NCBI RefSeq assembly: GCF_036924715.1
Contig: NZ_JAZHSB010000001.1
Coordinates: 3,401,001 to 3,465,000, forward strand
DNA length: 64,000 nt
Direction of reading: 5' to 3'
Origin: Bradyrhizobium sp. AZCC 1721
GTDB taxonomy: Bacteria; Pseudomonadota; Alphaproteobacteria; Rhizobiales; Xanthobacteraceae
Every line of letters begins with the position of its first letter. Within the stretch, counting starts at the first letter, position 1. The notes beneath the pieces are model-generated. The model saw nothing but the letters and a program-made list of their open reading frames with translations. It was not told where the DNA came from and ran no database searches. Shown one piece after another: positions 49,813-58,867 of this stretch. The translations under genes and the position numbers were made by a program.

Positions 49813-50751
49813 ATGATCGGCGTTCTCGTGTTTCCGGATTTCCAGTTGCTCGACGCGGCCGGGCCGATATCGGCGTTCGAGATCGCGGCGCGCTTTGCCG
49901 AGGGGGCGTCCGCGATCCGGGTTCTGGCGGTGACGCCGGGGCCGGTACGCTCGTCGTCGGGCGTCGAAATCGTTGCGAAAGGTTTGAAGTCGGCATCTGC
50001 GATCACGACGCTGATCGTCGCCGGCGGCGAGGGCGTGCGGCAGGCCGCCGCCTGCGAGAAGACGATCGGCTTCGTGCGCACGATTGCCAAACGCGGCATC
50101 CGCATCGCCAGCGTCTGCTCCGGCGCCTATGTCCTCGCAGAAGCCGGCCTGCTCGACGGCCGCCGCGCCACCACGCATTGGCAGCGCACGCGGCATTTTC
50201 TGAAAACCTATCCGCAGGTGAAGCTGGAGCCCGATCGCATCTTCGTGCGCGACGGCGACGTCTGGACGTCGGCGGGAATATCGGCCGGCATCGATCTGTC
50301 GCTGGCGATGATCGCGGAGGACTATGGCGACGAGATCGCGCAGAAGACCGCGAAGCAGCTCGTGCTCTATCACCGCCGCAGCGGCGGCCAGTCGCAATTT
50401 TCCTCGCTTCTGGAATTGAAGGCGCCGAACGGCCGCTTCGGGCCGCTGCTGGCCTGGGCGCGCGAAAACCTCGATGCGCCGCTCACCGTCGAGGATCTCG
50501 CCGAGCAGGCCGGCATGAGTTCGCGCCATTTCACCCGCGCCTTCATGGCCGAGACCGGCACCACGCCGTCAAAGGCGGTGGAGCGGCTGCGCATCGAGGT
50601 GGCACGGCAACGCGTGCAGTCCTCCAGCGAGGCGATCGAGCGCGTGGCGCAGACCACCGGCTTCCGCGACCCCGAGCGGATGCGCCGCGCCTTCATCCGC
50701 GCCTTCGGCCAGCCCCCGCAATCGCTGCGCCGCGCGGCGCGAGCAGGGTGA
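49813..50751 (+). CDS. GlxA family AraC-type transcriptional regulator
   Basis: 312 residues from the ATG at 49813. N-terminal DJ-1/PfpI-like domain (about 1-190, IASVCSGAYVLAEAGLLDGR with Cys in VCSG) fused to a C-terminal AraC helix-turn-helix (about 215-310; LTVEDLAEQAGMSSRHFTRA then FRDPERMRRAFIRAFGQPPQ). It most likely senses a small molecule and controls the divergent PfpI-type gene, as GlxA-type regulators commonly do. Direct repeats upstream fit this. Confidence 0.92.
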   Translation: MIGVLVFPDFQLLDAAGPISAFEIAARFAEGASAIRVLAVTPGPVRSSSGVEIVAKGLKSASAITTLIVAGGEGVRQAAACEKTIGFVRTIAKRGIRIASVCSGAYVLAEAGLLDGRRATTHWQRTRHFLKTYPQVKLEPDRIFVRDGDVWTSAGISAGIDLSLAMIAEDYGDEIAQKTAKQLVLYHRRSGGQSQFSSLLELKAPNGRFGPLLAWARENLDAPLTVEDLAEQAGMSSRHFTRAFMAETGTTPSKAVERLRIEVARQRVQSSSEAIERVAQTTGFRDPERMRRAFIRAFGQPPQSLRRAARAG

Positions 50752-50761
50752 ATGGAAGCCG

Positions 50762-51247
50762 CTACCTCCGGAAATCCACCCGGCCTTGCGCAAAGTAGCC
50801 GTCTATTCGCTGATCGCTCACCACCAGGCCGACCCAGGGCACCGTGATCTCCGGGTTGTTCAGGTTGATATACTTGCCCACCAGCCGCCGCGGACCTTCG
50901 CGCCGTGCCTCGATCAGTCCCCGGCGCGCGCCGGAATTCCAGTCGAACAACAGGTACACGCGGTCTCCCACGGTTCTTGCTTCGCCCCGGCCCTGTTTCC
51001 ATTTTTCGGGGGCATCGCCCGGTATCGTGGGGTCTGCGGCACCCTTCCAGCGGCTCGACCACTCACCGTCGATCGTGCCGCGCTGGTAGCTCGCATCTCC
51101 AGGGCTCCATGGCTTTGCATTCTCGTCGGTGGCGGATTCTTCCGGCATCGTGATGCGGGCGAACTGCATCACGTCGTCATCACCGGGATTTGGAACGTCC
51201 ATGACGCCGAACGGATTTCGGGTCGTCAGATCGCTTTCGGCTTTCAT
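50762..51247 (-). CDS. Hypothetical protein, beta-rich
   Basis: 161 residues from the ATG at 51247, ribosome site GGAGAAGG; an open extension to 51424 is not supported. Contains WSSRWKGAADPTIPGDAPEK, RTVGDRVYLLFDWNSGARRG and RRLVGKYINLNNPEITVPWV, resembling a small beta-sandwich or lipocalin-like fold, but I do not recognise the family. Convergent with the GlxA gene. Confidence 0.65.
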   Translation of the reverse strand: MKAESDLTTRNPFGVMDVPNPGDDDVMQFARITMPEESATDENAKPWSPGDASYQRGTIDGEWSSRWKGAADPTIPGDAPEKWKQGRGEARTVGDRVYLLFDWNSGARRGLIEARREGPRRLVGKYINLNNPEITVPWVGLVVSDQRIDGYFAQGRVDFRR

Positions 51248-51420
51248 TGGCCTTCTCCAACTGCAATCGCCTTGCCTTGGTTCAGCGGCACGGCCTGGTT
51301 CGAGCGTTCGGGATCGCAGGATGAAGGCGTCGCCGCCACCCGATTCCCGAAGGAACCGTGGTGACGATGCTGCCAGAGCCGATTTCGAACAGTGCCCGGC
51401 TGCAAGGCCCAGGGTAACCC

Positions 51421-52263
51421 TCACGCGGAGGGAGCGGCGCTGATTTCCAGATCGGCCACGACGCCGAAATGGTCGCTGGGCCAGATGCCGTCGACCGCCA
51501 GGTCGAATGCGAGCGAGGCGGCCTGAACCTCGCAGCTCGCCTTCGGGTGGGCGTCCCAGGAGCCCACGAAGACGTAATCGACCCTGCGCCGATGACGCGA
51601 CTGACGGACGATCCTGCCGATCTCGGACTGTGCATTTGGATTGTCGACGCTCCAGGTATACCCCTGACCTTCGCCCGCGACTTCCCAGGCGTCGTGATAC
51701 TTGACGCTTCGTCCGCCGAGCGACTGCAGTCCGGTGAGGTAGCGAATGCTGGCCGCGTCAGGCGTTGCGTTGAAGTCGCCGGCGATGATGGTGGGAAGCG
51801 GCTGCCGGTGACGCGCGTCGAGATCCGTCAGCGCAACGACCTGCCGTTCCCGGGCCGATTCCGCGGCGAGCCGCCACGAGGTCGCAGCGGCGATGAACAA
51901 AAGATCGCCTTCGCCGGGTAGCGGCACCGTTACTGCCAGCGAACACCAGGGGACATCGTTCGCATCCGACATGCGCAGATCGAGGACTTCCTCGACGCGA
52001 TGCGGCCATCGCGTCGCGATGGCGCTTCCGCCAAAACGATCGGCATCGGGCGGGACGGTGCGCAGCACGTCAGCCTGATGTGTTCCATGCAGACCGGTGT
52101 CGTGGATCAACTCGTCGAGTTGCGAATGGTCGGGCGATTTGACCACTTCCTGGAATGACACGAGATCGGGAGCCAGCCGGCGCAGTTCCAGATTGATCAG
52201 ACCGATGCGTTTCGGATCGCCTTGCCGATTCCAGACGTTGAGCGTGACGACGCGTAGCCGCAT
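51421..52263 (-). CDS. Endonuclease/exonuclease/phosphatase family protein
   Basis: 280 residues. EEP signatures: VTLNVWN at the start, VSFQEV (Q38-E39, metal ligand Glu39), IIAGDFNATPD with the catalytic Asp and Asn, and a final SDHFGVVADL with the Asp-His pair. Metal-dependent phosphoesterase fold shared with DNase I, sphingomyelinases and AP endonucleases. No signal peptide. Substrate unknown. Its stop lies 173 bp downstream from the hypothetical gene at 50762-51247 on the same strand. Confidence 0.92.
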   Translation of the reverse strand: MRLRVVTLNVWNRQGDPKRIGLINLELRRLAPDLVSFQEVVKSPDHSQLDELIHDTGLHGTHQADVLRTVPPDADRFGGSAIATRWPHRVEEVLDLRMSDANDVPWCSLAVTVPLPGEGDLLFIAAATSWRLAAESARERQVVALTDLDARHRQPLPTIIAGDFNATPDAASIRYLTGLQSLGGRSVKYHDAWEVAGEGQGYTWSVDNPNAQSEIGRIVRQSRHRRRVDYVFVGSWDAHPKASCEVQAASLAFDLAVDGIWPSDHFGVVADLEISAAPSA

Positions 52264-52349
52264 CCTCGTAAGCCGGCTTCATGAACCAATCCGGACAACG
52301 TCCGCTGGAGCGGTTGGTTCGGCGCTTGTCGGCGGCCGTCTGCGCTGGC

Positions 52350-53231
52350 TCAGGCAACGTCGGCTTGGGCGCTCAGCGTTTCCTCGGTGAGCAAGGCATC
52401 CAGATCGACAAGCTGCGGATCGTCGTCCTGCGGTTCGCCGTTTCCTGCGCTGCCGTGAAGATGCATCAACGTCTGCACGCGGCGGGCATTGAGATGGTCT
52501 ACATGCTGATGCTGCAGCGCTACCGGCAGCAGCGCCTTGGGCAGCCCGACCAACGCAAAGGCGGGAACTTTGCGCACCTTGCCGTCCTCGCGCCAACGCA
52601 GGGGATGGAGGGTGTACATCAATTGCCGCTCGGTCTCTGCCGATGGCGGCTCCTCCGACAGGGATGGCGCGGGGTTGGCGAGGTTGGCGTTGCCCGCGCG
52701 CGTGCGCACCGCGGCGGAACGCAGCTCCCAGCAGATCAAGTCCGCCGCCGCGCGGACTTCACTACGCACCGCATCCACGCTGGCCGAGAACCGGCTGGCT
52801 TCGGGTATCGACAGCGAGCTTTTTGTAACGGCTTCGACGAGCGTTGTGGCGCCGGCTTCGAATCCGGGCGCAGCCCGCTCGATCGCCGCAGCCATCGCCT
52901 CGATCTCGTCAGCCAGCGCGTCGCGGTCGCGCTGGGTCTTGGCATCAGCGAGGGCGCGCTCGGCCGAGGCCACCTGATCGTCAAATTCCACCAATTCGGC
53001 GCGCAACGTCTTGGCGCGGTCTTCAACGGCGCGCATGCTGGCTTCGGCCCGATCGAGCCGGGAATTGTCGGCACCGGCTACCGCCAGCCGTTCGGCAGCT
53101 GCACGCTTTTCTGCGAGTTCCGATTCGGCGACGCTCAACCGTTCGGCCAACTTCTGCCGCGCCGTCAGCTTGTCCTTCAGCGCAACCTCGAAGCGCTCGA
53201 TCGGGCCGAGCTCGCGCCTGAAAAATGCCAT
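52350..53231 (-). CDS. Coiled-coil hypothetical protein
   Basis: 293 residues from the ATG at 53231 (GAGG, 8 bp upstream; a GTG at 53240 is also in frame). The first 140 residues are strongly helical and Ala/Glu/Arg-rich (LAERLSVAESELAEKRAAAE, LRAELVEFDDQVASAERALA), the middle is polar and the end (VQTLMHLHGSAGNGEPQDDD) acidic. No family recognised. The pattern might suit a scaffolding or phage-tail-like protein, but nothing phage-like is nearby. Confidence 0.6.
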   Translation of the reverse strand: MAFFRRELGPIERFEVALKDKLTARQKLAERLSVAESELAEKRAAAERLAVAGADNSRLDRAEASMRAVEDRAKTLRAELVEFDDQVASAERALADAKTQRDRDALADEIEAMAAAIERAAPGFEAGATTLVEAVTKSSLSIPEASRFSASVDAVRSEVRAAADLICWELRSAAVRTRAGNANLANPAPSLSEEPPSAETERQLMYTLHPLRWREDGKVRKVPAFALVGLPKALLPVALQHQHVDHLNARRVQTLMHLHGSAGNGEPQDDDPQLVDLDALLTEETLSAQADVA

Positions 53232-53287
53232 TGCAATCACCTCGCGGATTGCTGCCGAATCACCGGCAGAGTTGTTGCGTGCGAGAG

Positions 53288-54607
53288 CTAGTCAGAAACT
53301 TGGATAACATTGCGGCCTGAGTCGGTACAGCCTCGCCAGCCAAATGGATGATCGCCGGCACGAGGCCGGCAATCCCCTTCGACCGCGCTAAGCCGGGCGT
53401 CGGGGCGCCAGCCAAGGATAGCGAGCATCACCAGGAAACCGACGACGTAGGCCACCACCACAGGCCAGCCATGCCTGAGCCAGCGCCCGACGGACTTCGC
53501 CTCCGGATACATGTTCGACAAGGCGACACCGGCCGATGAGCCGAACCAGATCATCGAGCCGCCGAATCCGACGGCGTAAGCCAGGAAGCCCCAGTCATAG
53601 CCGCCCTGTTTCAGGGCGAGCGCGGTGAGGGGAATGTTGTCGAACACCGCGGAGACGAAGCCTAGTCCAAGCGCGGTCGGCCATGACGCCACCGGCAGCC
53701 GCTCGACCGGCATAAGGGAGGCCGCCGTGACGAGGGCGAGCAGGAAGATGGTTCCCTTGAAGGTTTCCGGCATCACCTTCCAATCCGGCGCGCGTAATCC
53801 TGCCGTGAGCAGGATGGCCGCCCAGACCGCGAGGCCCAGAACCGGAACGGTATCGAGCAGCGCGGGAAATTTCAGGTTTGCCGTGACGTTTGCCACCAGC
53901 GCTGCAGCGAGGATGACCGCGACAATGAACACCCGGGTCGGGTCGATCCTGAGCCCCCTCGGCGCGTCTTTCTGAATTGGCGAATAGCGGTGCTGCTGGA
54001 TCGACGCCGGCACCGCAAAAATCAACATCGCCACGATGGCGGCGATGTAGGCTTCGACAACGGCGAGCGGACTGACGCCGGCGATCCACATCATGGTGGT
54101 GGTGGTGTCGCCGACGACGCTGCCCGAGCCGCCGGCGTTCGAGGCTGCGACGATCGCCGCGAGATAGCCGATATGAACCTTGCCGCGGAACACGTGGCGC
54201 GCGACGGTGCCGCCGATCAGCGCGGCGGCGATGTTATCGAGGAAGCTCGATAGCACGAACACAAGGCCGAGCAGCACGACGCCGCCCTTCCAATCGTCCG
54301 GCAGCAATGCCGGCATCTCGTCCGGAATCCGGCTTTCTTCGAAATGCCGGGACAGCAGCGCAAAGCCCATCAGCAGCAGGAACAGATTGCCGAGCGTAAC
54401 CCATTCATGGGCCATGTGGTGGCCGAGGCCATTAAGACCCGCACCGTATTTGAAGCCGGTGAAGATCAGCTTGTAGATCACGATGGCGGCCAGTCCCGTC
54501 AGCGCAACGGGCAGCGTGTGATGATGGAACAACGCGACGCCGAGCAGCGTCAGCGCGAACAGCAGAAAATCGACGGGTATGCCAAATAGGAGGATTGGTT
54601 CGATCAC
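53288..54607 (-). CDS. NhaD/ArsB superfamily ion transporter
   Basis: 439 residues with about 11 membrane segments, ArsB/NhaD (ion transporter) fold: LLLMGFALLSRHFEESRIPD, VLSSFLDNIAAALIGGTVAR, NAGGSGSVVGDTTTTMMWIA, and VSAVFDNIPLTALALKQGGY in the second half (repeated FDNI/LDNI motifs). NhaD members exchange sodium for protons; related carriers move citrate or arsenite. The last 40 residues are hydrophilic and not family-like, possibly a small frameshift or extension. Substrate uncertain. Confidence 0.85.
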   Translation of the reverse strand: MIEPILLFGIPVDFLLFALTLLGVALFHHHTLPVALTGLAAIVIYKLIFTGFKYGAGLNGLGHHMAHEWVTLGNLFLLLMGFALLSRHFEESRIPDEMPALLPDDWKGGVVLLGLVFVLSSFLDNIAAALIGGTVARHVFRGKVHIGYLAAIVAASNAGGSGSVVGDTTTTMMWIAGVSPLAVVEAYIAAIVAMLIFAVPASIQQHRYSPIQKDAPRGLRIDPTRVFIVAVILAAALVANVTANLKFPALLDTVPVLGLAVWAAILLTAGLRAPDWKVMPETFKGTIFLLALVTAASLMPVERLPVASWPTALGLGFVSAVFDNIPLTALALKQGGYDWGFLAYAVGFGGSMIWFGSSAGVALSNMYPEAKSVGRWLRHGWPVVVAYVVGFLVMLAILGWRPDARLSAVEGDCRPRAGDHPFGWRGCTDSGRNVIQVSD

Positions 54608-54668
54608 AGCGGCCCCAAATGTGCGCAGGAGAAATTCACGGTTTACCGATAGCGTTGCGCAATGTGCA

Positions 54669-55616
54669 TTATTTCAAAGTTTTCAGCCAGCCGGCGATTT
54701 CGCTGACGGCGACGTTGGCCTGCTGCAGCAGCTTGCCCATGGTGAAGAAGCCGTGGAATTGGCCTGGGAAATGCCGGTAGGTCATCGGCACGCCGGCTTC
54801 CTTGAGCCGCGCGGCATATTCGGCGCCCTCGTCGCGCAGCGGATCGGCGCCTGCGGTCAGCACATAGGCCGGCGGCAAGCCGGCGAGCGTTTTCGCGCGC
54901 GCGGGCGAGGCTTTCCAATGCTCGATGTCGGCCGCGCCGTTCAGATAATGGTTGCAGAACCATTTGATCACGGAGTGCGTCAGCAGGATGCTGGTCTCTG
55001 GCTCGCTGTGCGAGGGATGCGTCATCGCAAAATCGGTGGCGGGATAAATCAGCACCTGGCCGGCGAGCTTCGGGCCGTCGCCGTCGCGTGCGGCGAGCGC
55101 CACGACGGCGGCGAGATTGCCGCCGGCGCTGTCGCCGCCGACCAGTAAGTGGCCAGCGTCGATGCCGAGCCGGCTGGCATTGGCGGCAACCCACTTCGTC
55201 GCCGTGATGGCGTCTTCGGCGGCGGCGGGAAATTTGTGCTCCGGCGCTAGCCGGTATTCGACCGAGATCACGATCAACTCGCCCTCGTGGGCAAGCTTCT
55301 GGCAAACCACTTCATGGGTATCGAGATCGCCGATCACCCAGCCGCCGCCGTGAAAGAATACCAGGCACGGCGCAAGGCCGTTGCTCTTGCGCAGCGTCTT
55401 CGGCGTGTAGATGCGCGCCGGAATCGTGCCGTGCGGCGCGGGGATCGCGAGCGGTTTGGTCGATTCGAGCGCGGGCGGTTCGGGATTACTGACGACGCGG
55501 GCGCTTCGATAATATTCGCGCGCTTCCGGCGCAGTCAGCGTCTCATAGGCGGGACGGCCCGCCTCCTGGAAAGCCTTGTAGACGGCGGCGGCATCGGGAT
55601 CGAGCGTGACGGGCAT
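54669..55616 (-). CDS. Alpha/beta hydrolase (hormone-sensitive lipase family)
   Basis: 315 residues. Oxyanion HGGGW (89-93), nucleophile elbow GGDSAGGN with Ser163 in GDSAGG, the Asp in AGADPLRDEG and the His in FPGQFHGFFTM. Full HSL-type esterase. Hydrolyses short-chain esters. Start at 55616 gives MPVTLDPDAAAVYKAFQEAG. On the same strand, 99 bp from the SDR gene; a palindromic repeat lies between. Confidence 0.93.
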   Translation of the reverse strand: MPVTLDPDAAAVYKAFQEAGRPAYETLTAPEAREYYRSARVVSNPEPPALESTKPLAIPAPHGTIPARIYTPKTLRKSNGLAPCLVFFHGGGWVIGDLDTHEVVCQKLAHEGELIVISVEYRLAPEHKFPAAAEDAITATKWVAANASRLGIDAGHLLVGGDSAGGNLAAVVALAARDGDGPKLAGQVLIYPATDFAMTHPSHSEPETSILLTHSVIKWFCNHYLNGAADIEHWKASPARAKTLAGLPPAYVLTAGADPLRDEGAEYAARLKEAGVPMTYRHFPGQFHGFFTMGKLLQQANVAVSEIAGWLKTLK

Positions 55617-55621
55617 GAGAC

Positions 55622-55711
55622 CTCTCGTTTTGAGTTGTCATCCTGGGGTGCGCAGCGAACCCGGGATCTCGAGATTCCGGGCTCGGTCCTTCCGGACCGC
55701 CCCGGAATGAC
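55622..55711. repeat. Short REP-like element between the SDR and esterase genes
   Basis: TCATCCTGGGG at the left and CCCCGGAATGA at the right are near reverse complements with a GC-rich centre. Resembles the GTCATCCTGGGG...CCCCGGAATGAC elements common in Bradyrhizobium. It may break or attenuate a transcript from the SDR gene. Confidence 0.5.
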
Positions 55712-55715
55712 GGTG

Positions 55716-56495
55716 CTAGGCCGCGGTGCGGCCGCCATCGACGGTATAGGCCGAGCCGGAGACGTAGCTGGCCTCGTCGGAGGCGAGGAACGCCACGATG
55801 GAGGCGACTTCTGAGGCTTGTCCGAGCCGCCGCGCCGGAATCCGGTCGACGATCTTTTCGGTCGGCGGCGGCTCATTGCCGGGATTGCGGCCCTGCAGGA
55901 TCGTGCTCAGCATCCGGCTGTCGATCAGGCCGGGGCAGACGCAGTTCACCCGCACGCCGGTGCCGGTGCACTCCCATGCGGCGCTCTTGGTGAGACCGAT
56001 CACGGCGTGCTTGCTGGCGCTGTAGACGGCGATCATCGGCGAGCCGATCAGGCCGGCGATGGAGGCGGTGTTGATGATGCTGCCCTTGTTCTGCTTCAGC
56101 ATCACCGGCAGCACGTGCTTCATGCCGAGAAAGACGCCGACCACGTTGACGTCGAGCACGCGCCGAAAACTCTCCAGCGAATATTCCGGGATCGGCTTGA
56201 TATCGCCCTCGACGCCGGCGTTGTTGTAGAGGACATCGATCGTGCCGAACCGGTCGACGCTGGCGCGGACATATTCCGTGACTTCTTCCTCCCGGGTAAC
56301 GTCCGCCGCGACCGCGAGCGCTTCGGCCGAGGCCGGCAGGTCCTTGATGGCGGCCGCAAGATCCTGCTTCTTGCGGTCGATGGCGACGATGCGGGCGCCG
56401 CGCTCGGCCAACAGCCGGATGGTCGCGGTTCCAATGACACCGGCCGCGCCGGTCACGACGGCAACCCGGCCATCGAGGCGAATTCGATCGGGCAT
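55716..56495 (-). CDS. SDR family oxidoreductase
   Basis: 259 residues from the ATG at 56495 (GGAAACC upstream; the extension to 56675 lacks homology). VVTGAAGVIGTATIRLLAER binds the nucleotide (TGxxxGIG-type, here AAGVIG), NNAGVEGDIK after LYNN, catalytic Ser in NTASIAGLIG and Tyr-Lys in YSASKHAVIGLTKSAAWECT. Ends YVSGSAYTVDGGRTAA. Canonical classical SDR. Substrate unknown. Confidence 0.93.
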   Translation of the reverse strand: MPDRIRLDGRVAVVTGAAGVIGTATIRLLAERGARIVAIDRKKQDLAAAIKDLPASAEALAVAADVTREEEVTEYVRASVDRFGTIDVLYNNAGVEGDIKPIPEYSLESFRRVLDVNVVGVFLGMKHVLPVMLKQNKGSIINTASIAGLIGSPMIAVYSASKHAVIGLTKSAAWECTGTGVRVNCVCPGLIDSRMLSTILQGRNPGNEPPPTEKIVDRIPARRLGQASEVASIVAFLASDEASYVSGSAYTVDGGRTAA

Positions 56496-56781
56496 AGCTT
56501 GAGGTTTCCTCTGGCTCGTCCGGTTATCCCGGATTTTGGTGGTTTTCGCGCGTGGCCGCGCGATCAGGCCACTATTCCATCTGCAGGCGGGGCTGACTAG
56601 ATCATGGAGCGATGTTCCGAAAACCGGCTTCCGCCTTCCAGGCCCATGATATTCACTGCGGCAGGATGAGGGCAAACCGCCCTTTCCCCGCCGTATTCAC
56701 CGTGTTAACCGGGAGGGACGCGAGCGGCGGACAAGTCTGTACTATGTCGCGAGCCCGATTCGCCTGTTAAAGCCGCGCGAG

Positions 56782-57765
56782 ATGCTTCGAACCATTGCCA
56801 TGACCGGTCTTGCGGCCCTGATTGCCGCCACAACGACCTCGCTTGCGCCGCCAGCGCAGGCGCAGATCGGCAATATCTTTTCCGATCCTCCGCTGCGGCC
56901 GCCGGGCGCCATTCCCCGCGGCAATCAACAGCAGCAACAATTCCCCGACGACGACGAGGAAGTGCCGGAACTGCCGCGCGGCCGGCTGCTGCCGACCCCG
57001 AACCGTCCGCCGCCGGGGCAGGGCGCTCCACCGCCGGGAAGCTTCCAGTCGCAGCCGCTGGCGCCGCCGCCCGGCACCACCGCTCCTCCGCAGGGGACGC
57101 AGCCGGGCGTCGCGGTTCAGCCGCCGCAGCCCGGAGGTCCAGGCGTCGCCAACGCGCCATCGGGTCAGCGGCAGCCCCCGGCCAAGGGCGTGCCCAATTC
57201 GCCGGCGACCCTGCAGCCGGGCGACGAGGTCGTGTCCGAACCGCCGGCCACCAAGATCACCAACAAGAAGGCGAGCTTCTCCGGCCTCGACAAGATCACC
57301 GGCCGCATCATCAATTTCGACGAGGACATCGGCGAGACCGTGCAGTTCGGCGCACTGCGCGTGAAGACCAGCGCCTGCTACACGCGCCCATCGACGGAAG
57401 CTGCCAACACCGATGCGTTCGTCGAGGTCGACGAGATCACGCTGCAAGGCGAGGTGAAGCGGATCTTCTCGGGCTGGATGTTCGCTGCCAGTCCCGGTCT
57501 GCACGGCGTCGAGCACCCGGTCTACGATATCTGGCTCACCGACTGCAAAGGCCCTGACCAGACCATCGTCAGCGCGCAGCCCGATCCGGCCAAGTCGGCC
57601 GCGCCGCCGCAGGCTGCGAAGCGTCCGCCGCCGCCGAAGCAGGCGGCGCCGCGCCCGCCAGGACCGCCGCCGCAGCCGCAATTCCAGCAGCAGCCGCAGC
57701 AGGCCCCACCGCCTCCGCCGCAGCAGCGGCCGGGCGGGTTGTTTGGTGGATTGTTCGGGAATTAA
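56782..57765 (+). CDS. DUF2155 family exported protein
   Basis: 327 residues. Signal peptide (about 1-27), then long Pro/Gln/Gly-rich low-complexity stretches on both sides of a folded core (about 160-255): ASFSGLDKITGRIINFDEDI, QFGALRVKTSACYTRPSTEA, FSGWMFAASPGLHGVEHPVY, DIWLTDC, which is DUF2155. Two cysteines likely form a disulfide. The core is thought to be beta-rich and envelope-located. In rhizobia this gene usually sits between aat and the NDUFA12 gene; here it is separated from both. Confidence 0.88.
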   Translation: MLRTIAMTGLAALIAATTTSLAPPAQAQIGNIFSDPPLRPPGAIPRGNQQQQQFPDDDEEVPELPRGRLLPTPNRPPPGQGAPPPGSFQSQPLAPPPGTTAPPQGTQPGVAVQPPQPGGPGVANAPSGQRQPPAKGVPNSPATLQPGDEVVSEPPATKITNKKASFSGLDKITGRIINFDEDIGETVQFGALRVKTSACYTRPSTEAANTDAFVEVDEITLQGEVKRIFSGWMFAASPGLHGVEHPVYDIWLTDCKGPDQTIVSAQPDPAKSAAPPQAAKRPPPPKQAAPRPPGPPPQPQFQQQPQQAPPPPPQQRPGGLFGGLFGN

Positions 57766-57797
57766 CGGCGTCCATGCCCCGCGGGGCACTTCTACAC

Positions 57798-58763
57798 CTA
57801 GCATCCGTATCCGCCGTGCAGCTTCCACTTGCCGTCGGCCGTGCGCCTTAGGGTGGGGTCGCCCATCCGGATGTGCGTTGCGAGGAAATCGATGAAAGTG
57901 CGCACGCGCGCCGGCAGCGGTCCGGCGTGGCCGACGTAGATCGCATGAATGTCTTCGCGGTCCCCGGGATTGTAGTTCTGCAGCATCGGAACGAGGCGCC
58001 CGGCCTCGATGTCGGGACCGATGTGGAATAGAGCCAAGCGTGCGCAGCCAACGCCGCCGAGAGCGAGCCGGCGGACCGCTTCGCCGTCGCTGGCGCGCGC
58101 GGCTGGCGGCGGCAGCACCTCCTCGATCCGCTCGCCGCGCCGGAACGGCCAGCCGCGAATGCTGCGCGGAAAAGTCCAGCCGATGCCGCGATGACTGGCG
58201 AGTTCGGCCGGCGTCTTCGGCTCGCCGAAACGGGCAAGATAGGACGGCGCGGCTACGACCGCCATGCGGCTGGTTCCGAGCTTGCGCGCGACGAGGCGCG
58301 AAGCCCCCAGCGGCCCGACGCGGATGGCTACGTCGGCGCGCTCCTGCATCAGGTCGATGATTGTATCGGTGAAGACAATGTCGACCGTGATCTCCGGATG
58401 CTCGACGAGGAAGCGCGGTAACAGCGGCATCACGTGCTGCATGCCAAAGGGGATGTTGCTGTTCACCATCAGATGCCCGCGCGGCGCTGCGCCGGAGCCG
58501 GCCTCGCGCTCGGCCTCCTCGATCTCGCCGAGGATGCGCAGCGAGCGCTGGTAGAAGGCTTGGCCTTCCTCAGTCAGTTGGAGTTTGCGCGTCGTCCGGT
58601 TGACGAGCCGCGTGCCGAGCCGGGCTTCCAGGCGGGATACCAGCTTGCTGACGCCGGATGGGGTCAGGCGAAAGCTCTTTGCCGCGGCGGTGAACCCGCC
58701 GAGGTCGACGACGCGGACGAAGACCTCCATCTCGGCGGAACGATTGGTGTCGAGTCGAGCCAC
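57798..58763 (-). CDS. LysR family transcriptional regulator
   Basis: 321 residues. N-terminal winged helix (about 10-70): MEVFVRVVDLGGFTAAAKSF, RLTPSGVSKLVSRLEARLGT, LVNRTTRKLQLTEEGQAFYQ. The rest is the LysR substrate-binding fold. It is divergent from the MFS exporter and aldo-keto reductase genes and is probably their regulator. 104 bp separate the starts. Inducer unknown. Confidence 0.93.
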   Translation of the reverse strand: MARLDTNRSAEMEVFVRVVDLGGFTAAAKSFRLTPSGVSKLVSRLEARLGTRLVNRTTRKLQLTEEGQAFYQRSLRILGEIEEAEREAGSGAAPRGHLMVNSNIPFGMQHVMPLLPRFLVEHPEITVDIVFTDTIIDLMQERADVAIRVGPLGASRLVARKLGTSRMAVVAAPSYLARFGEPKTPAELASHRGIGWTFPRSIRGWPFRRGERIEEVLPPPAARASDGEAVRRLALGGVGCARLALFHIGPDIEAGRLVPMLQNYNPGDREDIHAIYVGHAGPLPARVRTFIDFLATHIRMGDPTLRRTADGKWKLHGGYGC

Positions 58764-58867
58764 GTTGATTTCACGTCACAAATGATTGGACTACCGGCAC
58801 TCTAATCCTTCTGCCGCCCCTTCGCTATTTGCGTTGGCAGCAACCCTGTCCTGATCGGGAGCAACGC

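Noticed and set aside
49284..50798. 504-residue open frame across the PfpI and GlxA genes
   Set aside because: Overlaps two strongly supported genes in other frames.
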